From Alkalibacterium putridalgicola (GTDB lineage Bacteria; Bacillota; Bacilli; Lactobacillales; Carnobacteriaceae_A): a stretch of 64,000 nucleotides of DNA. The number at the start of each line of letters is the position of its first letter. Within the stretch, counting starts at the first letter, position 1. Under the pieces are notes generated by a model. The model was not told where the DNA came from and did not search any database. It was given only the letters and a program-made list of their open reading frames with translations. Positions 8,938-18,044 of this stretch are shown in pieces. Location: the NCBI RefSeq assembly GCF_900109825.1, contig NZ_FOBL01000008.1, forward strand, positions 1-64,000, read 5' to 3'. A program made the position numbers and the translations under genes.

Positions 8938-9515
8938 CTTTCTTGCTGCGTATTCCGTGAACTCATAGACTACTGTAAGACCCAACTTTGGGAATTCTTC
9001 CTTATTCCAGGAACTCATGCGCTACTGTTCGTGTCACTTTCGGGAATACAGTCTTATTTCCGGAACTCAAGACCTACTGGACGCTCCAGATTTGGGAATT
9101 CTTCCTTATTCCGGGAACTCAAGCGCTACTGGACGCTTCAGATTTGGGAATTCTTCCTTATTCCGGGAACTCAAGCGCTACTGGACGTTCCAGCTTTGGG
9201 AATTCTTCCTTATTCCAGGAACTCAAAGCTTAAAAACCTTGCGAGTTCCGGTTATAGACTGCTATAGCACTATCTCAAAAATCAAATGGTCCAGGAGTTG
9301 CGGTTATCAGCCGGGATAATAGGAGCACGACCCCATTGCTTTATCCGAGTTAGGGTTATAGGCTCTTATAATAGTAACCCAGACTCTCTAGAACTAGCCA
9401 GTTGGGATTATGGCCTGTGATAACAGGAACTCGCTGCCCAGTAACCTAATGAGTTATCGTTATCAGTCCCAATAACAGCATCTCATGTACCTGTAATCTC
9501 CTGAGTTGCGGATAA
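8938..9515. repeat. 52-base tandem array B with conserved hairpin, about 11 units
   Basis: Units start in phase at 8938, 8990, 9042, 9094, 9146, 9198, 9250, 9302, 9354, 9406 and 9458, exactly 52 bases apart. The left half has units like GGGAATTCTTCCTTATTCCG; the right half has GAGTTNNGGTTAT-type units that hardly resemble it, yet the phase is kept. Each unit except the first holds an 18-base hairpin of a 5-bp stem and 8-base loop: GGAAT/ATTCC on the left, GTTAT/ATAAC on the right. No gene covers it. Open frames here are by-products, since 52 is not a multiple of three. It fills the gap between the leuS terminator and the ABC exporter. Confidence 0.9.
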
Positions 9516-9596
9516 AGACGCTCACCGGCAAAGCTTTCCGGTCGAACCCATCAAAATTAGTCCAACCCAGTGATGTTTTTCATTTAAACAGGAAAA

Positions 9597-9618
9597 GGAA
9601 TCAGCCTGAGCTGATTCC
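9597..9618 (-). terminator. Terminator of leuS
   Basis: GGAATCAGC, loop CTGA, GCTGATTCC. On the minus strand it ends in TTTTCC. It is 27 bases past the leuS stop. Confidence 0.85.
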
Positions 9619-9644
9619 CTCCACTTTACAATAGATTAAAAAGC

Positions 9645-12062
9645 TTAGTTCGCTACGATATTGACCAGTTTGCCAGGAACGACGATCACTTTGCGGATCG
9701 TTTTTCCTTCGAGGAATTCCTGGATGCGTTCATTTTCCATTGCCATCGCTTCCAGATCATCCTTGGAGATGGAACTTGATACCTGTGCCTTCGAACGGAC
9801 TTTGCCATTCACCTGGAAGACTACGGTAACTTCGTCTTTGACCAGTTTGGTCTCATCGAAAGTAGGCCAAGGTTCATAAGAAATACTTTCTTCAGATCCG
9901 TTCACCTTTGCCCAGAGCTCTTCGCCCAAGTGCGGTGCAACAGGCGCCAGCATCTGAATGAACCCTTTAACATACTCGAGCGGCAGACCTTCTGCTTTAT
10001 AGGCCGCATTCGTGAAGACCATCAACTGCGAGATAGCCGTATTGAACTGAAGAGCTTCATAGTCTTCGGTCACTTTCTTCACCGTCTGGTGGTAGACGAC
10101 TTCAAGCGACTTGTCGTTATAGGTCGTGATGCGGTCACGGAGCTTACCGTCTTCGTCAACGAGCAAACGCCAGACGCGGTCCAGGAAGCGGCGTGAGCCT
10201 TCGAGCCCCTCTTCGCTCCAGGCGATCGCTGCATCAAGCGGACCCATGAACATTTCATAGACTCTTAACGTGTCTGCGCCAAACTTGTCGACCACATCGT
10301 CCGGATTGACGACATTACCTTTAGATTTCGACATTTTCTCGTTGTTCTCGCCCAGGATCATGCCCTGGTTGTACAGTTTCTGGAACGGCTCTTTGGTTGG
10401 GACCAGGTCCAGATCGTACAGGAATTTATGCCAGAAGCGCGCGTACAACAAGTGAAGCACGGCATGTTCTGCTCCGCCGATATACAAGTCGACCGGCAGC
10501 CATTTCTTCAGTTTTTCAGGATCTGCCAGCATCTCCGTGTTGTGCGGATCGATAAAGCGCAGGAAGTACCATGAACTACCTGCCCACTGCGGCATAGTGT
10601 TGGTGTCGCGTTTACCCTTCATACCGGTTTCTTCATCCACGACATTGACCCAGTCGGTGATATTTGCCAGCGGTGATTCTCCCGTTCCAGACGGTTTGAT
10701 CTCCGTCGTTTTCGGCAGGATCACAGGCAGGTCTTCTTCAGGGATCGTCGTAGTCGTGCCGTCTTCCCAGTGGATCACAGGAATCGGCTCGCCCCAGTAA
10801 CGCTGACGGGCAAAGAGCCAGTCTCTCAGACGGTAAGTGGTTTTACGTTCGCCGATATTTTTCTCTTCAAGGAAGTCAATGATCTTGTCTATAGCCTCTT
10901 CAAGTCCGAGTCCATTCAGGAAGTCAGAGTTGATATGCTTGCCGTCGCCGACAAACGCTTCTTTCGTGGTATCTCCGCCTTCTAATACTGGACGGATCTC
11001 CAAGTCATACTTCTGTGCGAATTCAAAGTCACGCTCGTCATGCGCCGGTACAGCCATGATCGCGCCTGTCCCGTAGGAAGCCAGGACATAGTCGGCGATC
11101 CAGATCGGCATTTCTTCTCCATTGACCGGGTTGATGGCATAGGCCCCTGTGAAGACACCCGTTTTGTTTTTATTCAAGTCCGTACGCTCAAGATCGGATT
11201 TTTTGTCTGCTTCTTTACGGTACGCATCGACCGCGTCTTTCTGGTCAGCCGATGTGATCTTGTCGACCAGATCAGATTCAGGCGCCAAGACAGCGTAAGT
11301 CGCTCCGAATAGTGTGTCTGGGCGTGTCGTGAAGACGGAGAAGGATTCTGATAAGTCTTTGACGTCAAAGGTCACTTCTGCCCCTTCAGATTTGCCGATC
11401 CAGTTGCGCTGCATGTCTTTGATATGTTCAGGCCAGTCCACGTCTTCAAGGTCTTCCAGCAGACGGTCGGCATAAGCTGTGATCTTAAGCATCCACTGTT
11501 TCATCGGCTTGCGGTAGACAGGATGTCCGCCGCGTTCAGATTTCCCGTCGATAACTTCTTCATTGGCCAGCACTGTCCCTAAGGCCGGACACCAGTTGAC
11601 AGGGACTTCTGCCTGATAAGCCAGGTCGTGTTCCATCAGTTTCGTGAAGATCCACTGCGTCCATTTATAGTACTCGGGATCCGTGGTGTTGATCTCTCTT
11701 TCCCAGTCATAACTGAACCCGAGCGAGTTGATCTGACGCTTGAAGGTCTGGATATTCTTTTCTGTGAATTCCGCCGGGTCATTCCCAGTATCCAAAGCAT
11801 ACTGTTCTGCAGGAAGTCCAAATGCATCCCAGCCCATTGGATGAAGGACGTTGTATCCCTGACTGCGCTTCATTCGTGAAATGATATCTGTTGCGGTATA
11901 GCCTTCCGGATGTCCCACGTGCAGGCCTTGACCTGACGGGTACGGGAACATATCCAACGCATAGAAAAATTCCTTGTCGTCATCTTCCGTTGCTTTAAAA
12001 GTATGGTTCTCTTTCCAGAATTCCTGCCATTTCTTTTCGATCTCGTGATGATTAAAAGACAT
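9645..12062 (-). CDS. leuS: Leucyl-tRNA synthetase
   Basis: Class I aminoacyl-tRNA synthetase that charges tRNA-Leu, cytosolic. The 805 residues match the bacterial enzyme. The HIGH-type motif reads HVGH at 48-51 within [17 protein letters not shown], and the KMSKS loop is EKMSKSKGN near residue 577. An editing (CP1) insertion lies between them. AAGGAGAGAA precedes the ATG. A T-box leader directly upstream, with a CUC specifier, means expression responds to uncharged tRNA-Leu. Confidence 0.98.
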   Translation of the reverse strand: MSFNHHEIEKKWQEFWKENHTFKATEDDDKEFFYALDMFPYPSGQGLHVGHPEGYTATDIISRMKRSQGYNVLHPMGWDAFGLPAEQYALDTGNDPAEFTEKNIQTFKRQINSLGFSYDWEREINTTDPEYYKWTQWIFTKLMEHDLAYQAEVPVNWCPALGTVLANEEVIDGKSERGGHPVYRKPMKQWMLKITAYADRLLEDLEDVDWPEHIKDMQRNWIGKSEGAEVTFDVKDLSESFSVFTTRPDTLFGATYAVLAPESDLVDKITSADQKDAVDAYRKEADKKSDLERTDLNKNKTGVFTGAYAINPVNGEEMPIWIADYVLASYGTGAIMAVPAHDERDFEFAQKYDLEIRPVLEGGDTTKEAFVGDGKHINSDFLNGLGLEEAIDKIIDFLEEKNIGERKTTYRLRDWLFARQRYWGEPIPVIHWEDGTTTTIPEEDLPVILPKTTEIKPSGTGESPLANITDWVNVVDEETGMKGKRDTNTMPQWAGSSWYFLRFIDPHNTEMLADPEKLKKWLPVDLYIGGAEHAVLHLLYARFWHKFLYDLDLVPTKEPFQKLYNQGMILGENNEKMSKSKGNVVNPDDVVDKFGADTLRVYEMFMGPLDAAIAWSEEGLEGSRRFLDRVWRLLVDEDGKLRDRITTYNDKSLEVVYHQTVKKVTEDYEALQFNTAISQLMVFTNAAYKAEGLPLEYVKGFIQMLAPVAPHLGEELWAKVNGSEESISYEPWPTFDETKLVKDEVTVVFQVNGKVRSKAQVSSSISKDDLEAMAMENERIQEFLEGKTIRKVIVVPGKLVNIVAN

Positions 12063-12117
12063 GTTGTTCTCTCCTTTTTTTTACCTTATCTCACTGTGTT
12101 CGCGGTCCCTCTGACAA

Positions 12118-12383
12118 TAAAAAAAGCCCTATGTTCAGCTTATATTTCACTGAGCATAGGGCGTTAAAGTCGCGGTACCACCTATATTTGCCGCCTGCTA
12201 CTTAAAGAATACCAGGCAACCTCTCTCCTTAACGCGGAACACGTCTTTAAGACTTTGATAGCTTAAAGCTGCATCGACTGCGGGCGAGTTCAGTTAGCGT
12301 CTCGTGTATTTTCACCAGCCATACACTCTCTAAGTCAGACGATTCACTTACTACTCCTGCAAAGCATTTAAATCTTTTACTTA
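12118..12383 (-). promoter_or_regulatory. T-box leader of leuS (tRNA-Leu sensing riboswitch)
   Basis: Read on the minus strand, the leader contains the specifier-loop sequence CTGAACTCGCC with a CTC leucine codon at 12288-12286, a stem I apical region with AGAGAGTGTATGG, the T-box core GGTGGTACCGCG (about 12169-12182), and a terminator GCCCTATG/CATAGGGC at 12162-12126 followed by five T residues. Uncharged tRNA-Leu would stabilise the antiterminator and let leuS be transcribed. The UGGU bulge fits a tRNA ending in ACCA. Confidence 0.95.
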
Positions 12384-12411
12384 TCATACCAAAGCTTTGA
12401 GACCGCCGCAA
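12383..12411 (-). promoter_or_regulatory. Probable leuS promoter
   Basis: On the minus strand TTGCGG (12411-12406) is separated by 17 bases from TATGAT (12388-12383), a good sigma-A match placed directly before the T-box leader. Confidence 0.7.
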
Positions 12412-12504
12412 CACTTATTTGACTCTAAAGCATCCTTTGGAAAAAAGCGCCGCTGTTTTAATAAAAGAGCGTATACTGTTGTATGACGTATTGGTAAATG
12501 ACAG

Positions 12505-12645
12505 ATCTTAACAAGTAAACAGAAAAATTGCCGTCACTTGTAAAGATAATCGTGAATCGTGATAAGTGAGTCTTCAAATCTTCGTCACTTGTCTTGCAAA
12601 CAGCTTACCGGTACAAGTGAAGATGAAACCACGCGTCACTTGTTC
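12505..12645. repeat. 51-base array C: three spaced hairpins
   Basis: Three dyads are centred at 12526, 12577 and 12628, exactly 51 bases apart. The arms are ACAAGT/ACTTGT, ATAAGTGA/TCACTTGT and ACAAGTGA/TCACTTGT, with 15-base centres in the last two. The word GTCACTTG starts at 12533, 12584 and 12635. The array lies between the terminator of the LysM gene and the leuS promoter. The rest of the gap (12412-12504) shows nothing that I can identify. Confidence 0.8.
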
Positions 12646-12676
12646 CAAAACCATTCAATCGCTCTTAAAACAGTTG

Positions 12677-12707
12677 AAACCCAGCTGCAAGGTACGCAGC
12701 TGGGTTT
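12677..12707 (-). terminator. Terminator of the LysM autolysin gene
   Basis: A 12-bp perfect stem, AAACCCAGCTGC with GCAGCTGGGTTT, around a seven-base loop, ten bases past the stop. Confidence 0.85.
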
Positions 12708-12716
12708 CTGATTAGA

Positions 12717-15700
12717 TTAGACCGTTAAACGCTGATTTACAAAAATCAGATCGCTTTTCAGATCGTTTAGTTCTTTGAGTTCTCTAACTGACAGGTTCAG
12801 CGCCTTAGCGATGTGCGATAAGGTGTCCCCTGACTTTACCGTATAGGTTTTGTTTTTTGCTTCCGTTTCTGCTGACTCAGATTTTTCATCATCAGAAGGA
12901 ACGTTGACCGTCAGTTTCTGATTGACAAAGATGATGTCGCTTTTCAGCGTGTTCCATTCTTTCAGCTGGCTGACCGTCACCTTGAACTCTCTGGCGATGT
13001 GAGAAAGTGTATCGCCGGCTTTGACCTGATAAGTCAAAGCCTTCGTTTGTTCAGATGAATCAGGTTTAGAAGGTGCTGGTTTCACGTTATCTGTTTCCTT
13101 ATCCTCTGCGTCAACGCTGGCATTTTTTTGCCCGAGCTTCAGTGTCTGTCCGACATAAATACGGTCTGCATTTTTGATGTTGTTCAGTTTCATCAGCTGG
13201 GTCAGTGAAACGCCGTAAGTACGTGCGATAACGCCGAGCGAGTCGCCGGCTTTGACTGTGACAGTTCTTGCTGCATTGTCTACGGCATCATTCTGCTGGT
13301 CATTTTTTACCGGTTCCGTCTTTTCTTCTTCGATTTGATCCGCTCCGTTGACCTTCAGCTTCTGACCGACATAGATGACATCTCGTGTCAGTCTGTTGGC
13401 TGACTTGAGTTTGGAAACGGTCGTATCAAAGCGTTTGGCAATGTGGCTCAATGTATCGCCTGACTTCACGGTGTAGGTCGCGTCGACTGGTGCTTCTTCT
13501 TTTACAGGCTTGTCTGCCGGTTTAGACGGTTCAGGCTTGGCGTCCTCTACCGACTTGCCGGATATGCGCAGTTGCTGGTTCACGCGGATCAGATCACTGG
13601 AAAGCTTGTTCAGTTCTTTCAGCTGAGCGACCGTCATGTTGAATTCTTTAGCAATGTGACTTAAGGTGTCGCCGGCTTTTACTGTATAGATGTCTTCGTG
13701 TCCGGACGGTGTAGCCTCTTCTGATTCCGGTTTATCCTGCTTGTCTTCTTCTTTTACAGGCTGTTCACTAGAATCCATTGCCGTCTTTGGAAGAGTCAGT
13801 CGCTGACCGACATAAATACGGTCTGAAATCAGCTTATTCGCTTCCTGAATGGCTTTCACCGTCGTCTTGTAACGCTTGGCAAGCTGGGACAGCGTGTCAC
13901 CACTGACGACTAAGACAGACGATGCTTCGTCTGTATCCTCTGGTTCTTTTTCACCTTGTCCACTGTCTTCTTTGACTTCATCTTCAGCATCTAGAACGGG
14001 CTCATCGTTCTCTTCAGGGACTTCTGTGATTTCAGGAACTAACAGCTTCTGGTCGACATAAATAGTGTCCCCGGTGAGTTTGTTCATTGCTTTGAGCTGG
14101 GCCACGGTTATGCCAAAGCGCTTGGCGATGTGAGAAAGTGTGTCGCCGCGTTTGACTGTGTAGCGTTCATCTGAGGCGTCGCTGTCTTCTTCCGCTTCAT
14201 CTTCTACCGGCGTTTCTGAAGGGCTCTCCTCAGGCTTGTCTGGCTCTTCGTCCTCTGAAGGTACTTCTGTTTCTTCATTTTCTTCAGAATCCGCTGCGTC
14301 TTCAGCTGGGGCTTCCGGAGAGACTGGCATATCGGGCGTTTCGGTTTCTTTATCCTGCACTGGCACGATGAGTTCCTGACCCACGAAGATCAGATCACCG
14401 GTCAGTTTGTTCGCTGCTTTCAGCTCACGAACGGTCGTGTTGAATCTCTGTGCGATCCGACTGAGTGTATCCCCGCTGATGATCTTATAGGTCGTTACTT
14501 TTTCGTAAGGATTTTCTGGCGTTGCCGGATTTTCCGGTGTGCCGGTCTCTGCGCTGTCTTTATTCACGTCGACCTGGTCAAAGCGCGTCAGGTCGAACTG
14601 TTCGATGATCCTGTTCAGTTTAGATGCATAAGTTGGATCCGTGGCATATCTTCCCTGCAGCCATAGTGTGGCGTCTTTATAGCTCGTTGTGTTTTCGGCC
14701 CAAGTCCCTGAGTAAAAGGCAGAATTGCTTCTTAGACCCTTGCGCAGAAGATTGGCATTATCCTGGAGCGACTCTTCATAAGACGGATATTTCTTGAAGT
14801 TATCAGTGATCGTGATCCAGCCTGTATTCGGATAATATTCCTGCGTACGTTTGGCTACGGATTCGCCTTTATACGAACCCTTGATGCCGAACAAGTTATG
14901 ATTTGGCGGCAGGGACAGACTGCTCTTGCCGTAACCGGACTCCAAGCTGGCCTGGGCGATCATGACAGAGGCATAGATATTCTGTTCGCTGGCCACACGC
15001 TGGGCATAGCCCGAGATGTTTTTCACGAATTCCTGCGGTGTGCTCACCTTATCTAAATCATCTGGTCTGGTCGGCTGCGGAACCTTTGCCTCTTCTTGAC
15101 CCGCTTCATTTATAGCCAGGACCTGACCGACCGATAAACGGTTGACGTTAGTGATGTTATTCAGTGCTGCCAGTTCAGCCACTGTGGTCTGGTATTTTTG
15201 TGCGATCTTGCCCAACGTATCTCCCGACTTGACGACATAAACCAGAGCCTCTTCCTCTTCTTCAGCTGCACTTGGCGTCTCTTTTGTTTCAGATGGTTCT
15301 AGAATCTCAGCAGGTCTGACAGTTTCGACATTTTCCTCATCCTTGACTTCCTGAACCGGGTCCGTGCCATCTACTCCCTCCGGCTCATCAGTTACTGCTT
15401 CAGTTGCTTCTATGTTCTGCTCTAATAGCTCTTTATCCTCTTCTTCTGATGTGGCAGCTGTCTCAGTTATGTTAAGGACTTTTGGCTGTGCATCTTCTTC
15501 TACTGCAGTATCCAGGCCGTCAGTATCCTGATCGTCTGTCATTTCTACTGTTTCTTCATCTTCTGTATTTGAATCATCAGTAAGACTGCGCTCAAGGAGT
15601 GCATTGAATATCGTATCCAGTTGCTCATAAGTCAGTGAATGGCTATGTAATTGCTCCAATACACTTTCTCCACCAGCCAGTTCGATCATTTTGATCAGCT

Positions 15701-16013
15701 GATTTTTGATGATCTCAAGTTCTTCTTTCTGTTCCTCTGTCAGTTCTGTGATCACTTCGGCCGTTTCACTGTCTGCTTTATCATCTGCTTCAGTGTCTGC
15801 TTCATCGCTTTCGGTTCTTTCGATCTGGTTGTACTGCTCATAAAGGTCTCCCAGCTTTTCCTGGTCGATATCCAGTTCTTCTGCATTCACTGCTGGACTA
15901 AATCCGCCAGAAGCGACCAGCCCGGCCAGTATCCCTGTGGATAAAGCAAAAGATTTTGTCTGCGATTTTAGATGTATTTTAGTATTAAGGGGCATGTAAT
16001 GTCTTTTCATCAT
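12717..16013 (-). CDS. Secreted N-acetylglucosaminidase-type autolysin with nine LysM domains
   Basis: Cell-wall hydrolase of about 1098 residues. It has a signal peptide (FALSTGILAGLVASGGFSPAVNA), an acidic Glu/Asp/Thr-rich region to about residue 255, one LysM (VKSGDTLGKIAQKY), then a GH73 glucosaminidase domain (QEFVKNISGYAQRVASEQ onward; ASLESGYGKS and NHNLFGIKGSYKG) and eight more LysM modules separated by acidic linkers. LysM binds peptidoglycan glycans; GH73 cuts the glycan strand. The start was placed at 16013, where GAGAGGAGC lies ten bases before ATGATG; an in-frame ATG 14 codons upstream has no such site. Nine LysM copies, one of them before the enzyme, is unusually many. It likely acts in daughter-cell separation. 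Confidence 0.93.
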   Translation of the reverse strand: MMKRHYMPLNTKIHLKSQTKSFALSTGILAGLVASGGFSPAVNAEELDIDQEKLGDLYEQYNQIERTESDEADTEADDKADSETAEVITELTEEQKEELEIIKNQLIKMIELAGGESVLEQLHSHSLTYEQLDTIFNALLERSLTDDSNTEDEETVEMTDDQDTDGLDTAVEEDAQPKVLNITETAATSEEEDKELLEQNIEATEAVTDEPEGVDGTDPVQEVKDEENVETVRPAEILEPSETKETPSAAEEEEEALVYVVKSGDTLGKIAQKYQTTVAELAALNNITNVNRLSVGQVLAINEAGQEEAKVPQPTRPDDLDKVSTPQEFVKNISGYAQRVASEQNIYASVMIAQASLESGYGKSSLSLPPNHNLFGIKGSYKGESVAKRTQEYYPNTGWITITDNFKKYPSYEESLQDNANLLRKGLRSNSAFYSGTWAENTTSYKDATLWLQGRYATDPTYASKLNRIIEQFDLTRFDQVDVNKDSAETGTPENPATPENPYEKVTTYKIISGDTLSRIAQRFNTTVRELKAANKLTGDLIFVGQELIVPVQDKETETPDMPVSPEAPAEDAADSEENEETEVPSEDEEPDKPEESPSETPVEDEAEEDSDASDERYTVKRGDTLSHIAKRFGITVAQLKAMNKLTGDTIYVDQKLLVPEITEVPEENDEPVLDAEDEVKEDSGQGEKEPEDTDEASSVLVVSGDTLSQLAKRYKTTVKAIQEANKLISDRIYVGQRLTLPKTAMDSSEQPVKEEDKQDKPESEEATPSGHEDIYTVKAGDTLSHIAKEFNMTVAQLKELNKLSSDLIRVNQQLRISGKSVEDAKPEPSKPADKPVKEEAPVDATYTVKSGDTLSHIAKRFDTTVSKLKSANRLTRDVIYVGQKLKVNGADQIEEEKTEPVKNDQQNDAVDNAARTVTVKAGDSLGVIARTYGVSLTQLMKLNNIKNADRIYVGQTLKLGQKNASVDAEDKETDNVKPAPSKPDSSEQTKALTYQVKAGDTLSHIAREFKVTVSQLKEWNTLKSDIIFVNQKLTVNVPSDDEKSESAETEAKNKTYTVKSGDTLSHIAKALNLSVRELKELNDLKSDLIFVNQRLTV

Positions 16014-16167
16014 GTAATAATTGCTCCTCTCAAATATATATCTTGTTCTGTTCATATATTATAACGCTCTTTTTTAAAAAGAGAAATGCCTGAACTGCTT
16101 TAAATCGTTTTGTTACCATATCGTAATATAAATAGTGTTATAATCTAACTAACCATTTACTAAATAT

Positions 16168-16209
16168 ACGAGACGGTCAGCACTTTTTGCTGCTCATTCA
16201 GTACGTCTC
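16168..16209 (+). other. Nested inverted repeat in the leader of the methyltransferase gene
   Basis: GAGACG at about 16170 pairs with CGTCTC at about 16204, enclosing a CAGCA-CTTTT-TGCTG hairpin. It lies between a TATAAT (16139-16144) and the TTG start at 16242, so it would be in the leader RNA. No T run follows, so it is not a standard terminator. Confidence 0.35.
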
Positions 16210-16241
16210 ACTAAATATAACCATAAAGGAGTTTATCTCAG

Positions 16242-16805
16242 TTGTTACTTTCAGCTTTAGCTTATTCGCATGCATTGATGAATCAGACCATCCAGCCCGG
16301 TGATACCGTCATCGATGCGACAGTCGGAAACGGACACGATACACATTTGCTCGCCCGGCTTGTCAAAGATACAGGAAAAGTGATCGGGTTCGACATCCAA
16401 AAACAAGCGATCGACACGACTAAAAGACGGTTGATCGAGGCTGGTTTAGACCAGCGTGTCCAGCTCCACCCTATCGGCCATGAGAATATAGTAGACATCC
16501 TTCCTCCAGCAGAAACCGTTTCACTGGTCGTCTACAACCTGGGCTATCTGCCAAAAGGGGATAAGTCGATCATCACTACGCCCGGGTCCACATTGAGCAG
16601 TGTCAAACAGGCCTTATCCCGTCTGAAAAAGAACGGACTGGTCCTATTGATGGTTTATTACGGTCATCAAGGCGGTGAAGAGGAAAAGGATGTCATCCTG
16701 GACTACGTTGAATCTCTTCCACAGAAAAACTATTCTGTTTTACACTATAACTTCCTTAATCAGAAAAATTCTCCACCTTTTCTCATTGCCATTGAAAAAA
16801 AATGA
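16242..16805 (+). CDS. Class I SAM-dependent methyltransferase, YtqB-like (rRNA methylase family)
   Basis: The 187 residues form a Rossmann methyltransferase: DTVIDATVGNGHDTHLLAR near 24-42 is the SAM-binding motif I and VIGFDIQKQAI is motif II with the acidic Asp. YNLGYLPKGDK near 97-107 is the characteristic catalytic-region motif of the YtqB family, often annotated as putative rRNA methylase. The frame begins with a TTG; AAAGGAG lies ten bases upstream and no ATG fits better. It is divergent from the LysM gene. The substrate is not known from sequence. Confidence 0.85.
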   Translation: MLLSALAYSHALMNQTIQPGDTVIDATVGNGHDTHLLARLVKDTGKVIGFDIQKQAIDTTKRRLIEAGLDQRVQLHPIGHENIVDILPPAETVSLVVYNLGYLPKGDKSIITTPGSTLSSVKQALSRLKKNGLVLLMVYYGHQGGEEEKDVILDYVESLPQKNYSVLHYNFLNQKNSPPFLIAIEKK

Positions 16806-17040
16806 TCCAGAACTCATAGACCTTATCGATCAATAGAGAAAGTAGATAGAGTAATGTTCTTCAGTCTATTCAAGTCCTGCACTATTCAGGCTGTATGAAG
16901 ACAGTCGGTCAGATAAGTGAATGGATGAATAAAAAAGCAATCAGTCAAACTTCCCCCATATTTTAATCTAAAAGGTTTATTTAGTTGTCACTTGCGATAC
17001 CTGTCTGATCATCAGTCCAAAAATAATACTAATAACACAT
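16806..17040. other. Intergenic gap, nothing identified
   Basis: No open frame with a ribosome site, no repeat of 51-52 bases and no strong hairpin are visible between the methyltransferase stop and the terminator of the nucleoside transporter operon. Confidence 0.5.
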
Positions 17041-17077
17041 AAAAAGGTCACCCGATGAAAGAACCGGATGACCTTTT
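17041..17077 (-). terminator. Terminator of the nucleoside transporter operon
   Basis: AAAAAGGTCA pairs with TGACCTTTTT with further CCG/CGG pairing inside. On the minus strand the stem ends in five T residues nine bases past the last permease gene. Confidence 0.88.
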
Positions 17078-17085
17078 TTCTTAAA

Positions 17086-18042
17086 TTATTTTGATTTAAC
17101 GAATGTGTTTCCTAAGTCTTTAGGTGCGACAGAACGTCCTACAACACCGACTAGAATGATGATAGTCAATAGATATGGCAGAACCTGCAGCCAGACTCCT
17201 GGAATATCTTGAATGATCGGAATATAGTTACCGATACGGGCTAAACTTTGAGCAAATCCGAAGAAGATAGCTGCTGCCATTGCTCCTAAAGGATTCCATT
17301 TACCAAAGATCATAGCCGCCATCGCGATAAATCCTTGCCCGGCAACCGTCAGGATACCGAACTCATTATGGATCGCTTGAGCTTGGATGGCACCACCGAT
17401 ACCGCCTAAGAAACCAGAGATCATAACGCCTGCATATTTCATCAGATATACGTTGATTCCTAATGTTTCAGCAGCATGTGGATGTTCTCCGACTGAACGC
17501 AGACGCAGGCCAAAGCGAGTCTTAAATAAAACGACCCAAGCAATAACTGCAGTCAGGATACCCAGATAAGCAGGTCCAGACGTATTCTGGAAGAAAATCG
17601 GACCGATAACTGGAATCTTTTCCAATAAGAAAATGTTAGCAAAGCCGAATGAACGTGCTAATGGACCTGTTTGAGCTGCACCATAAATGGCACGTGTCAG
17701 GAACACAGCTAAAGCTGGTGCGGCTAAGTTGATAACTGTACCGGAAACGATATGGTCAGCACGCAGGTTGATCGTTGCCACCGCGTGGATCAATGAGAAT
17801 AAGATCCCGATAAGTCCACCGGCTAAAAGACCTAACCAAGGCGTCATAGCGCCAAATGTACTGTAAAACATCAAGTTGAATATAGCTGACATAAAGGCAC
17901 CCATAACCATGATACCTTCCAGTCCTATGTTGACGACCCCACTACGCTCAGAGAACGTTCCACCTAAAGCAGTAAAGATCAATGGAGCGGCATATACTAA
18001 TGAACTAGAAACGATCAACTGTAATAATGAAACAATATCCAT
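17086..18042 (-). CDS. nupQ: Nucleoside ABC transporter permease (NupQ/YufQ-like)
   Basis: Inner-membrane permease of 318 residues in the branched-chain/ribose-type permease family, with about eight to ten hydrophobic segments. TFSERSGVVNIGLEGIMVMG near 28-47 and GFIAMAAMIFGKWNP near 237-251 are typical of the second subunit of BMP-type nucleoside transporters. It follows the first permease with only two bases between. Together with the ATPase and lipoprotein upstream it imports nucleosides; the exact nucleosides are inferred from the family. Confidence 0.9.
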   Translation of the reverse strand: MDIVSLLQLIVSSSLVYAAPLIFTALGGTFSERSGVVNIGLEGIMVMGAFMSAIFNLMFYSTFGAMTPWLGLLAGGLIGILFSLIHAVATINLRADHIVSGTVINLAAPALAVFLTRAIYGAAQTGPLARSFGFANIFLLEKIPVIGPIFFQNTSGPAYLGILTAVIAWVVLFKTRFGLRLRSVGEHPHAAETLGINVYLMKYAGVMISGFLGGIGGAIQAQAIHNEFGILTVAGQGFIAMAAMIFGKWNPLGAMAAAIFFGFAQSLARIGNYIPIIQDIPGVWLQVLPYLLTIIILVGVVGRSVAPKDLGNTFVKSK

Positions 18043-18044
18043 GC

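Noticed and set aside
8935-9319. Three overlapping open frames with repeated GILPYS-like peptides across array B
   Set aside because: All three frames give the same kind of peptide because 52 is not a multiple of three; there is no ribosome site, and the DNA dyad and phase explain the pattern.
8938-9515. CRISPR array
   Set aside because: Units are adjacent and similar over their whole length, with no constant repeat plus unique spacers, no 60-70-base period and no cas genes.
16806-17040. Decayed 52-base array
   Set aside because: Only a CTATTCA word is repeated, at a spacing of 16 bases; no signal at 51 or 52.
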